DNA of 21,392 bases from Clostridia bacterium (lineage in GTDB: Bacteria; Bacillota_A; Clostridia; UMGS1883; HGM11501). Under the pieces are notes generated by a model. It did no database searches. It was given only the letters and a program-made list of their open reading frames with translations, and was not told the DNA's origin. Position numbers and translations under genes: made by a program. The DNA lies in assembly GCA_017536285.1 (NCBI GenBank), contig JAFXHP010000121.1, positions 1 through 21,392 of the forward strand, read 5' to 3'. Below are positions 15,523 to 21,392 of this stretch, piece by piece; within the stretch, counting starts at the first letter, position 1, and every line of letters begins with the position of its first letter.

Positions 15523-17174
15523 TTTTCGCTTTCTTTTCTTATCTGTGCTCTTTTTATCTTTCCGCCTAAAGTTTTCGGAAGCTCGTCCACAAATTCCACG
15601 ATTCTGGGGTATTTATAGGGAGCTGTTGCCTTCTTTACGTGATTCTGAAGCTCTTTAATAAGCTCATCCGAAGGTGTGTAGCCCTTGGCAAGAACAACCG
15701 TTGCCTTTACAACCTGACCTCTCACGGGGTCGGGTGCGGCGGTGATTGCACATTCTACAACCGCAGGATGCTCAATTAAGGCACTTTCAACCTCAAAGGG
15801 TCCTATTCTGTAGCCGGAGCACTTTATAACATCATCGTGTCTGCCCACAAACCAGTAATAGCCGTCGTTGTCGCACCATGCAACGTCCTTTAAGTTGTAG
15901 TTGCCGCTGCCAAGTGCTTCTGCCGTCTGCTCCTCGTTTTTATAGTAGCCAACGAAAAGTCCCACCGGGGGATTGTTTATTACATTACAGATTACAATTT
16001 CGCCTTCTTCACCTGTTCCGCACTCTTTTCCGTCCTCGTTAAAAAGTCTTAAATCATAGATTGGTGAAGGCTTTCCCATTGCACCGGGGATAGGCCTCAC
16101 CCACTTAAAGTCTGCAAGAAGAACTGTTCCTTCCGTCTGACCGAAGCCTGTGTGAATTTCGCCGCCCGTCAATTCCTTCCAGCGGTTAAACACCTCGGGA
16201 TTTAAGGGTTCACCTGCGGTTGCCCAGTTTTTAACAGAGGACAAATCATAGGATGACACGTCTTCCTGAAGCATAAAGCGATACATTGTAGGCGGTGCAC
16301 AGAAGGTGGTAAGACGATATTTTTCCATCATTGAAAGAAGCTTTGCGGGAACGAACTTTTCCATATCGTAGGCAAAAATTGTTGCACCGCAAATCCACTG
16401 ACCGTAGATTTTACCCCATCCGAACTTTGCCCAGCCTGAATCCGATACACTCATATGAAGCTTGTTTTCCTCAACCTGCTGCCAATATTTTGCAGTTACG
16501 ATGTGACCGAGAGGGTGGAAATAGTTATGCATAACCATCTTGGGCATACCGGTGGTACCGGAAGTAAAATAAATCTGCATTATGTCACGTCCACCCGCAG
16601 AATCGGCACTTCTTTCAAAGGAGGGATCGCACTTTTCAAATTCTCTGTTGAAATTGATATAGCCCTCTTTATCCTTATCTCCTGCCATAAGATAATGTAA
16701 TACGCCCGGCATTTCGCTTCTTGCAAGCTCAATCTGCTCGTTTACATAGCTGTCCTCAAGGGATAAAATAAGGGAAACTCCTGCTGCGTTGGCACGATAT
16801 GCAATATCCTTTTTGGTAAGCTGAAGCGTTCCGGGAATAAAGGTGACACCAAGCTTCATAAGGCCACATGCCGCAACCCAGTATTCCCAGCGACGGCGAA
16901 GGATTAAAAGAGCAACGTCGCCCTTTTTAAGACCTAATGACTTAAAATAGTTTGCCGCCTTATTACTTAATACGCTCATATCGGAAAAGGTGAAAATTTT
17001 CTCCTCGCCCTCGTCGTTGCACCATAAAAGTGCTCTGTTATCGCCTTTTTCAACGGCCCATCCGTCAACAATATCAAAGGCAAAGTTAAAATTGTCATTG
17101 GCTTTTACTTTGTAATTTGCCTTAAAGTCCTCGTAGGACGAAAATTCTGTTCTCTCTAAAAATTTCTCAAGCAT
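15516..17174 (-). CDS. AMP-forming acyl-CoA synthetase (medium-chain/acetyl-CoA synthetase-like)
   Basis: 552 residues of the adenylate-forming superfamily. It activates a carboxylic acid with ATP to acyl-AMP and then acyl-CoA. The phosphate-binding motif YFTSGTTGMPK is at about 202-212. SDSGWAKFGWGKIYGQWICGAT resembles medium-chain (ACSM-type) synthetases. GFGQTEGT and WFVGRHDDVIKCSGYRIGPFEVE (hinge region) follow. The C-terminal LPKTLGGKIKR carries the adenylation lysine (about K539). All catalytic motifs are intact. ATG 17172-17174 is preferred over an in-frame TTG at 17195, since AGGAGG lies 6 nt upstream. It starts 10 nt after the XRE-cupin gene, so the two form an operon. Confidence 0.92.
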   Translation of the reverse strand: MLEKFLERTEFSSYEDFKANYKVKANDNFNFAFDIVDGWAVEKGDNRALLWCNDEGEEKIFTFSDMSVLSNKAANYFKSLGLKKGDVALLILRRRWEYWVAACGLMKLGVTFIPGTLQLTKKDIAYRANAAGVSLILSLEDSYVNEQIELARSEMPGVLHYLMAGDKDKEGYINFNREFEKCDPSFERSADSAGGRDIMQIYFTSGTTGMPKMVMHNYFHPLGHIVTAKYWQQVEENKLHMSVSDSGWAKFGWGKIYGQWICGATIFAYDMEKFVPAKLLSMMEKYRLTTFCAPPTMYRFMLQEDVSSYDLSSVKNWATAGEPLNPEVFNRWKELTGGEIHTGFGQTEGTVLLADFKWVRPIPGAMGKPSPIYDLRLFNEDGKECGTGEEGEIVICNVINNPPVGLFVGYYKNEEQTAEALGSGNYNLKDVAWCDNDGYYWFVGRHDDVIKCSGYRIGPFEVESALIEHPAVVECAITAAPDPVRGQVVKATVVLAKGYTPSDELIKELQNHVKKATAPYKYPRIVEFVDELPKTLGGKIKRAQIRKESENK

Positions 17175-17184
17175 GTCCTTCCTC

Positions 17185-17736
17185 CTACTCGGCAATTACA
17201 GTTAAAAATCTTGCCTTTACATCACCATAGCAACGCTGACCGTGCATATGACGGGGATTGAAATATATACAGTCGCCGGGATTTAAGATTATGGATTTTT
17301 CGTCAAATACCAGTTCAATCTGACCTTCCAGTACCATATTGAATTCCTGACCGGAATGACAAACAAGTGCCGCAGGATCGTCGGAAGGGTCAAGTGTTAC
17401 CAAAAGTGGCTGCATAATTTTTCCGCTGTAACGGAAGGCTAAATCCTCAAAGCGATAGCCGGGATAACGTTTTATATCCTCGCCCTCGCCACGGCGTACC
17501 ACCTGATAGGTGTCAAGACGGGCACTTCTTCCGGTGATAATTTCTGTAAAGTCCACTCCGAATTTATTTGCCACGGCATAAACCGTGCTTATGGGCACAT
17601 CTTCCCCTGTTTGTTCATATTTTTTATATGTTTCCACATCAAAGGAAAGCTCGCTGCAAAGCTCCTCCACGGTATAACCGCAGGCTTCACGGAGTCCCTT
17701 TAATCTTTCAGCAATTTCGTTTATTTCTTTATTCAC
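17185..17736 (-). CDS. XRE-family regulator with C-terminal cupin domain
   Basis: 183 residues. The N-terminal helix-turn-helix (about 7-65; IAERLKGLREACGYTVEELCSELSFDVETYKKYEQTGEDVPISTVYAVANKFGVDFTEII) binds DNA. The C-terminal cupin barrel (about 105-180; HSGQEFNMVLEGQIELVFDEKSIILNPGDCIYFNPRHMHGQ) probably senses a small ligand. The start is GTG 17734-17736 with GGGAGGG 6 nt upstream. An ATG at 17784 in the same frame overlaps the -10 of a likely promoter (TTGACA 17805-17810, 19 nt, TATGAT 17780-17785) and is rejected. It lies directly before the acyl-CoA synthetase gene, so it probably regulates acid activation by sensing the acid or its CoA ester (inference). Confidence 0.9.
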   Translation of the reverse strand: MNKEINEIAERLKGLREACGYTVEELCSELSFDVETYKKYEQTGEDVPISTVYAVANKFGVDFTEIITGRSARLDTYQVVRRGEGEDIKRYPGYRFEDLAFRYSGKIMQPLLVTLDPSDDPAALVCHSGQEFNMVLEGQIELVFDEKSIILNPGDCIYFNPRHMHGQRCYGDVKARFLTVIAE

Positions 17737-17818
17737 AGTAAACCCTCCCATTAAATAAGAAATCTGCAGTATATATTGTATCATAAATGAAACATTACCG
17801 CAAGTGTCAAATTAAACG

Positions 17819-17847
17819 AAAAAAGATGCCCGACGGGCACCTTTTTT
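17819..17847 (-). terminator. Intrinsic terminator of spo0A
   Basis: On the minus strand: A-run, GGTGCCC, GTC loop, GGGCATC, U-run. The stem is 7 bp with one G-U pair. It starts about 40 nt after the spo0A stop at 17887 and isolates it from the XRE-cupin operon. Confidence 0.75.
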
Positions 17848-17886
17848 CAAAAGGGATTGAGAAATGAGTAGGAGGGATTATCATAT

Positions 17887-18654
17887 TCAGCCGACATTCA
17901 TCTCTAAGCGGAGCTTATCTGCAATCAGTGCGATGAATTCGGAATTTGTAGGTTTGCCTTTAAGGGTGCTTACGGTATATCCAAAAAGCTTGTAGAAAAA
18001 TTCCTCGTTTCCTCTTGTGCAGGCAACCTCAATTGCGTGACGGATGGCACGTTCAACACGGGATGATGTGGTTTTATGCCGTTTTGCAACCTCTGGATAA
18101 AGCTGCTTTGTAACAGCATGCATAAGCTCAGAATCTTTGACGGTCATCATTATCGCATCTCTTAAATAAGTGTAGCCTTTGATGTTTGCAGGAATTCCCA
18201 CATTATGAATAACGCCCGTAACCTTTAATTCAAGTGCTTTACCGCTTTCTTCTCCCTCGGTCTTTTTCGCATTGTCAGGGCAAAGGAGCATTTTTATTCT
18301 TTCAAAAAGAGTTTCGTAAGAAGCAGGCTTTGTTATGTAATAATCCGCACCGTAAAGCGATACCATGTTGGAAACATAAGTACCGGAAAGTGCCGAATGT
18401 ACCACTATCGCAGGCTTTTTCTCCGCTCTTGATAAAGCCTTTAACACCCCTATTCCGTCAAGCACCGGCATTACAATATCAAGAATTACGGCATCGGGCG
18501 ACAGGAGATTTATCTTTTCAAGGCCGTCTTTTCCGTTTAATGAAAATCCTACGATTTCAATTTCCCTTTCGCCCGACTCCTTTAAATAGGCATTTATTCC
18601 TTCTTCCACCTCACGGCTGTCATCAATTACAAGCACTTTTATTTTTTCTTTCAT
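17887..18654 (-). CDS. spo0A: Sporulation master regulator Spo0A
   Basis: 255 residues. The receiver domain (about 1-125) has the acidic pair D11/D12, phospho-acceptor D59 (AVILDIVMP), S87 and K109 (YYITKP). The C-terminal effector domain (about 148-255) has the Spo0A-specific DNA-binding sequence: [73 protein letters not shown]. Phosphorylated Spo0A starts endospore formation. The ATG (18652-18654) follows AAAGGATG. The upstream region has a TTGCAT-17-TAAAAT promoter and a perfect 0A box, so autoregulation is likely. It is not next to spoIVB, its usual neighbour in Bacillus. Confidence 0.97.
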   Translation of the reverse strand: MKEKIKVLVIDDSREVEEGINAYLKESGEREIEIVGFSLNGKDGLEKINLLSPDAVILDIVMPVLDGIGVLKALSRAEKKPAIVVHSALSGTYVSNMVSLYGADYYITKPASYETLFERIKMLLCPDNAKKTEGEESGKALELKVTGVIHNVGIPANIKGYTYLRDAIMMTVKDSELMHAVTKQLYPEVAKRHKTTSSRVERAIRHAIEVACTRGNEEFFYKLFGYTVSTLKGKPTNSEFIALIADKLRLEMNVG

Positions 18655-18715
18655 TTTTATTCCATCCTTTCAAACATTAAATTTCTTTTTTCTATGTATT
18701 TTTGTCTGTAATTGC

Positions 18716-18744
18716 ATTTTACCATAAATTACCAATTTATGCAA
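18716..18744 (-). promoter_or_regulatory. Sigma-A-type promoter of spo0A
   Basis: On the minus strand, TTGCAT (18739-18744), a 17-nt spacer, then TAAAAT (18716-18721), about 60 nt before the spo0A ATG. TGGTAA motifs lie over the -10 (18719-18724), in the spacer (18729-18734), and twice upstream (18752-18757, 18762-18767). Confidence 0.6.
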
Positions 18745-18774
18745 GAACTTTTTACCATTTTTTACCATTTTTCG

Positions 18775-18781
18775 TTCGACA
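18775..18781 (-). promoter_or_regulatory. 0A box (Spo0A~P binding site)
   Basis: TGTCGAA on the minus strand, identical to the core 0A box. It lies 31 bp upstream of the spo0A -35 and 30 bp upstream of the GH35 -35 on the other side. A single 7-mer can occur by chance, but its place in front of spo0A makes it credible. Confidence 0.6.
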
Positions 18782-18811
18782 TAATACCTCAAAAAAGCAA
18801 CATCGGTACTA

Positions 18812-18840
18812 TTGACACCCCCTTTTCACTATGGTAAAAT
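18812..18840 (+). promoter_or_regulatory. Sigma-A promoter of the GH35 gene
   Basis: TTGACA (18812-18817), a 17-nt spacer, then TAAAAT (18835-18840), about 25 nt before the ribosome binding site AAAAGGAAG. A near-consensus promoter. Confidence 0.75.
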
Positions 18841-18871
18841 TGAATTATAACTATTAAAAGGAAGTGTTTTT

Positions 18872-20728
18872 ATGGCAAAAACAGTTGAAGTAAAAAAAGA
18901 CGGCGTTTACTTAGACGGCGAGAAATTTTTTCTTGTCAGCGGTGACTTTCACTATTTCAGAACCCTTCCCGGCGGATGGGAAAGAAGACTTCGCCTGATG
19001 AAGGATTTCGGCTTAACCGCTGTTACTACCTATGTTCCCTGGAACCTGACAGAGCCTAAAAGAGGCGAATATTGCTTTGACGGAAGAGCAAATCTCATGC
19101 TCTTTTTGGAGCTTTGCGATAAATGCGGCCTTAAAGTAATCCTCCGCTGCTCACCCTACCTTTGCGGCGAATGGGAAATGGGCGGTCTTCCCAGCTGGCT
19201 CTTAAAGGACAGAACCATCTGCGTCCGCTCCAGCGACCCGGGCTATATGGAAGCGGCCAACGAATACAACAAAGTGCTTTGCGATAAAATCCGCCCCTAT
19301 CTTCATACCAACGGCGGGCCCGTAATTTTAGTAGGTCTTGAAAACGAATACGGCTCCTTCGGCGACGATTTGGAATATCTAGAGATGCTTTGCGACTTTT
19401 ACAGAAACGAAAATATCGACGTTCCCTTTGTAAGTGCCAACGGCGTTGACAATTTTAAATACATAAACGGAACACTTTCCGATAACTGGAACGGCATTGA
19501 CCACGGGGCAGACCCCGGTTCAATTGCCCAGTTTGAAAAGCTTCGTGCTTTTCAGCCCGATAAGCCTTTAATGAGCGGTGAAGCCTGGACAGGACAGATT
19601 CAGTTCTGGGGCCGTAAGTTCTATAAGGGCGGAGACGGCGTTAAAATGGCCCAGTATTTCAAAAAGGCACTTGAAATGGGGGCTTGCGTAAACTTTTATA
19701 TGTTCTGCGGTGGCACCAACTTTGAATTTACCTCCGGTGCACTTCACAGCGTTGGAAATAGTGCCTACACTCCCCTTATGACAAGCTATGACTATGACGC
19801 GCCCATAAGTGAGGAAGGCACACCCACAAGAAAGTACTACGCCCTCCGCGACGTGCTTGACGAATATTTGGGCAGAGAAAAAAGAGAGCACATTGATCCC
19901 GACTTTGAAATTCAGTCCATTGAAAAAATCACCCTTACAGAGTCCGCTCCCCTCTTTTCAAACCTTGATAATCTCTCGGATAAAAGGGTTAAGGCAAACA
20001 GAACCATCTGTATGGAAGATCTGGATCAGAACTTCGGCTTTATCTGCTACCGCTCCGAAATCCGCTATACGGATGACCGCGTAAGACACCTTATTATTGA
20101 CGGTCTTGCAGACAGAGCAACTGTTTACATTGACGGAAAGTATATCGGCACCCACCTTCGTGATGCGGAAAATCCCGACATCACCTTTACCGTAAAGAAA
20201 GGCGGAAGCGTTCTTACCATCCTTGTTGAAAATATGGGAAGAATCAACTACGGCCACAGAATTTACGACTATAAGGGAATACTCGGCTCAGTTCGTGTCA
20301 ACATTGAAAATGCGGACGGCAGCTTCCTTTACAACTATGCCAACAATATGCGCTTTACCATTGACTGTCTGCCTCTTTCAGACCTTTCAAAGCTCTCTTA
20401 TGAAAAGGGCATCGTAAAGACAGATACTCCCTGCTTCTACAAGGGTACATTCGATGCCAAGGCAGGCGTTGATACTTTCTGCGATATGGGAGGCTGGCGC
20501 AAGGGCTGTGTATTTGTAAACGGCTTTAACCTTGGCCGTTTCTGGGATGTAGGCCCTCAGAGAACCTTGTACCTTCCCGGTGAGCTCTTAAAGGATAAGG
20601 ACAACGTAATTGAAGTTTTCGAGCTTCACTCACCCAAGGGCGAATATGAGGTTTCCTGCCTGAATCACTCACTTCTCTGCGAAGAAGTAAATAATGATTT
20701 ACTTAGCACCGACTTCCAGTTACTGTAA
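18872..20728 (+). CDS. Family 35 glycoside hydrolase (beta-galactosidase)
   Basis: 618 residues, no signal peptide, so cytoplasmic. The TIM-barrel catalytic domain (about 10-330) begins with FFLVSGDFHYFRTLPGGWERRLRLMKDFGLTAVTTYVPWNLTEP, typical of GH35. The acid/base is E159 in GLENEYGSFG and the nucleophile E237 in MSGEAWTGQIQFWG, by comparison with human GLB1. The C-terminal half has two beta-sandwich regions, ending in GWRKGCVFVNGFNLGRFWDVGPQRTLYLPG, conserved in bacterial GH35. It releases terminal galactose from oligosaccharides taken into the cell. It stands alone with its own promoter and a terminator at 20818. No transporter or galactose pathway gene is adjacent. Confidence 0.94.
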   Translation: MAKTVEVKKDGVYLDGEKFFLVSGDFHYFRTLPGGWERRLRLMKDFGLTAVTTYVPWNLTEPKRGEYCFDGRANLMLFLELCDKCGLKVILRCSPYLCGEWEMGGLPSWLLKDRTICVRSSDPGYMEAANEYNKVLCDKIRPYLHTNGGPVILVGLENEYGSFGDDLEYLEMLCDFYRNENIDVPFVSANGVDNFKYINGTLSDNWNGIDHGADPGSIAQFEKLRAFQPDKPLMSGEAWTGQIQFWGRKFYKGGDGVKMAQYFKKALEMGACVNFYMFCGGTNFEFTSGALHSVGNSAYTPLMTSYDYDAPISEEGTPTRKYYALRDVLDEYLGREKREHIDPDFEIQSIEKITLTESAPLFSNLDNLSDKRVKANRTICMEDLDQNFGFICYRSEIRYTDDRVRHLIIDGLADRATVYIDGKYIGTHLRDAENPDITFTVKKGGSVLTILVENMGRINYGHRIYDYKGILGSVRVNIENADGSFLYNYANNMRFTIDCLPLSDLSKLSYEKGIVKTDTPCFYKGTFDAKAGVDTFCDMGGWRKGCVFVNGFNLGRFWDVGPQRTLYLPGELLKDKDNVIEVFELHSPKGEYEVSCLNHSLLCEEVNNDLLSTDFQLL

Positions 20729-20817
20729 GAGGAGATGTTAAAAAAGTTCAGACCGCAAAAAGGCAAATAAATTGATGACTCTTACTCCTTGCTTATCAAA
20801 GTTATTAAAATAGTGTT

Positions 20818-20843
20818 GAAAAATCGCATTTCTGCGATTTTTC
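20818..20843 (+). terminator. Probable terminator of the GH35 gene
   Basis: 11-bp arms GAAAAATCGCA (20818-20828) and TGCGATTTTTC (20833-20843) with a TTTC loop, 90 nt after the GH35 stop. A T-rich tract is part of the 3' arm. It is weaker than the other terminators here because the GC core is only about five pairs. Confidence 0.55.
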
Positions 20844-20960
20844 TTCATTTTACGCCTTTTTGCTACGAACAAACTTCACCCTCAATGTATCTCATACATC
20901 TTCGGGCGGTGCAGTTTGTCCGTTCTGAAGCATTTTTTCCTATCTCCTGATATTAAATTG

Positions 20961-21024
20961 ATGTAGGGGCTGATGCCCACATCAGCCCGCATTTTCCGGT
21001 TCGATGTGGCATCGACCCCTACAT
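20961..21024. repeat. MITE-like palindromic element with two internal hairpins
   Basis: Terminal inverted repeats ATGTAGGGG (20961-20969) and CCCCTACAT (21016-21024). Inside are a 9-bp hairpin GGGCTGATG/CATCAGCCC (20967-20975, 20980-20988) and a 6-bp hairpin TCGATG/CATCGA (21001-21006, 21010-21015). It would fold as a three-way junction on either strand. Short TGTAGGGG-ended repeats of this kind recur between genes in some gut Clostridia as far as I recall. The copy number cannot be seen from one window. Confidence 0.6.
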
Positions 21025-21038
21025 TTTTAAAAAATATC

Positions 21039-21097
21039 TTGACACTTGTAGCTACACGTGATATACTACGATTGTAGCTACAAGTGTAATTACACTT
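21039..21097 (+). promoter_or_regulatory. BlaI/MecI-type promoter-operator
   Basis: TTGACA (21039-21044), a 17-nt spacer, TATACT (21062-21067). Three dyads cover it: TGTAGCTACA (21047-21056) inside the spacer, TTGTAGCTACAA (21072-21083) just past the start, and AAGTGTAATTACACTT (21082-21097), a perfect 16-bp palindrome. The first two are also halves of a 15-bp inverted repeat (21042-21056 and 21073-21087). All are TACA/TGTA dyads, the type bound by BlaI/MecI dimers. Confidence 0.8.
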
Positions 21098-21124
21098 ACA
21101 ATTAATCCCCAAGGAGGCAAAAAA

Positions 21125-21392
21125 ATGCCAAACATAAAGCAAATAATTACGGATTCCGAGTATCAGATTATGAAAATTTTGTGGGATGCAAATGAGAAAA
21201 TGACCGTAGCTGACGTATCGGCAAAGCTTGACGGCAACGACTGGACGGCATCCACAGTTTCCACCTTTCTTCAGAGGCTATTGAAAAAAGAAGTGGTTGC
21301 CTGCGATAAAAGGGGCAAAACCAACCTTTACTACCCCGTTTTATCCCGGAAGGACTACGATTTAAGCGAAACGGAAAGCTTTCTTTCCAAAA
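21125..21392 (+). CDS. BlaI/MecI/CopY-family transcriptional repressor (N-terminal part)
   Basis: 89 complete codons, cut by the right edge. The ATG follows AAGGAGG. The winged-helix domain is clear: ITDSEYQIMKILWDANEKMTVADVSAKLDGNDWTASTVSTFLQRLLKKEVVACDKRGKTNLYYPVLSRKDY, with the BlaI/MecI signature W..STV.TFL.RL..K. The C-terminal dimerisation region and its protease-cleaved segment lie mostly outside. Family members repress beta-lactamase, penicillin-binding-protein or copper genes until a BlaR1-type membrane sensor triggers their cleavage. The dyads over its own promoter indicate autorepression. A BlaR1-like M56 gene would be expected just downstream. Confidence 0.92.
   Translation, partial: MPNIKQIITDSEYQIMKILWDANEKMTVADVSAKLDGNDWTASTVSTFLQRLLKKEVVACDKRGKTNLYYPVLSRKDYDLSETESFLSK

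Larger units (their letters stand above)
20729..21038. other. Gene-free spacer with layered inverted repeats
   Basis: About 310 bases without a credible gene. In order: GCAAAAAGGC (20755-20764) and its reverse complement at 20854-20863, enclosing a terminator hairpin (20818-20843). Then an imperfect inverted repeat (20865-20880 with 20908-20923, 14 of 16 bases matching) around ATGTAT-CTC-ATACAT (20885-20899). Then the 64-bp repeat-like element at 20961-21024. The density of nested symmetry suggests repeat elements or a structured RNA, not ordinary spacer. Confidence 0.6.

Noticed and set aside
19568..19891. 107-codon minus-strand frame inside the GH35 gene
   Set aside because: It is wholly within the catalytic-domain coding sequence and has no start signal.
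20738..20848. 36-codon minus-strand frame (MKKNRRNAIFQHYF...)
   Set aside because: It has no good ribosome binding site, runs through the GH35 terminator hairpin and lies inside a repeat-like block.
20882..21142. 86-codon minus-strand frame
   Set aside because: It crosses the MITE-like repeat and the BlaI promoter and overlaps the start of the repressor gene; no ribosome binding site.

Overview
The window looks like a chromosomal segment of a spore-forming, low-to-moderate GC member of the Clostridia (Firmicutes), probably an anaerobic gut-type organism. The evidence is Spo0A, a SpoIVFB-like M50 protease, an anaerobic radical-SAM pair of the TIGR03960/TIGR03936 type, long-form HPF, consistent AAGGAGG/AAAGGA ribosome binding sites with many GTG starts, and very AT-rich intergenic DNA with clear TTGaca-17-TAtaaT promoters. 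There is no rRNA, tRNA, CRISPR array, transposase or phage gene. Promoter, operator and terminator calls were made by eye.

Left part (1-11043). A 5' piece of an F420-0 ligase-family gene and an AGCS sodium:amino-acid symporter lie on the minus strand. Next comes a divergent pair: a SLOG-fold protein (minus) and a 66-residue ribbon-helix-helix protein (plus), with two AT-rich dyads between them. A minus-strand block follows: hpf, ligA, the DUF2344 / B12-binding radical-SAM pair (8-nt overlap), an M50 site-2 protease, and a 64-residue one-TM protein coupled to the protease by a GTGA overlap. Divergent from this block are a VWA-domain lipoprotein and an HPr-like protein that has lost the phosphorylated histidine but kept the regulatory serine.

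Middle (11083-15447). An AraC regulator is divergent from an operon of three Gfo/Idh/MocA dehydrogenases. The two directions share a 45-bp symmetric element whose 17-bp perfect inverted arms each carry a -35 for one direction and a -10 for the other. The first dehydrogenase is broken by an apparent one-base deletion near 12728.

Right part (15478-21392). An XRE-cupin regulator is followed by an acyl-CoA synthetase (minus). Then comes spo0A (minus), divergent from a cytoplasmic GH35 beta-galactosidase; their shared upstream region carries a perfect 0A box and repeated TGGTAA motifs. A roughly 400-bp spacer with terminator, hairpins and a 62-bp MITE-like repeat precedes a BlaI/MecI-type repressor, cut by the window end, whose promoter is covered by three dyads.

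The strongest leads are the mirror-symmetric promoter with its three divergent dehydrogenases, the histidine-less HPr-like protein, the small membrane protein where SpoIVFA would be expected, and the RHH/SLOG pair.
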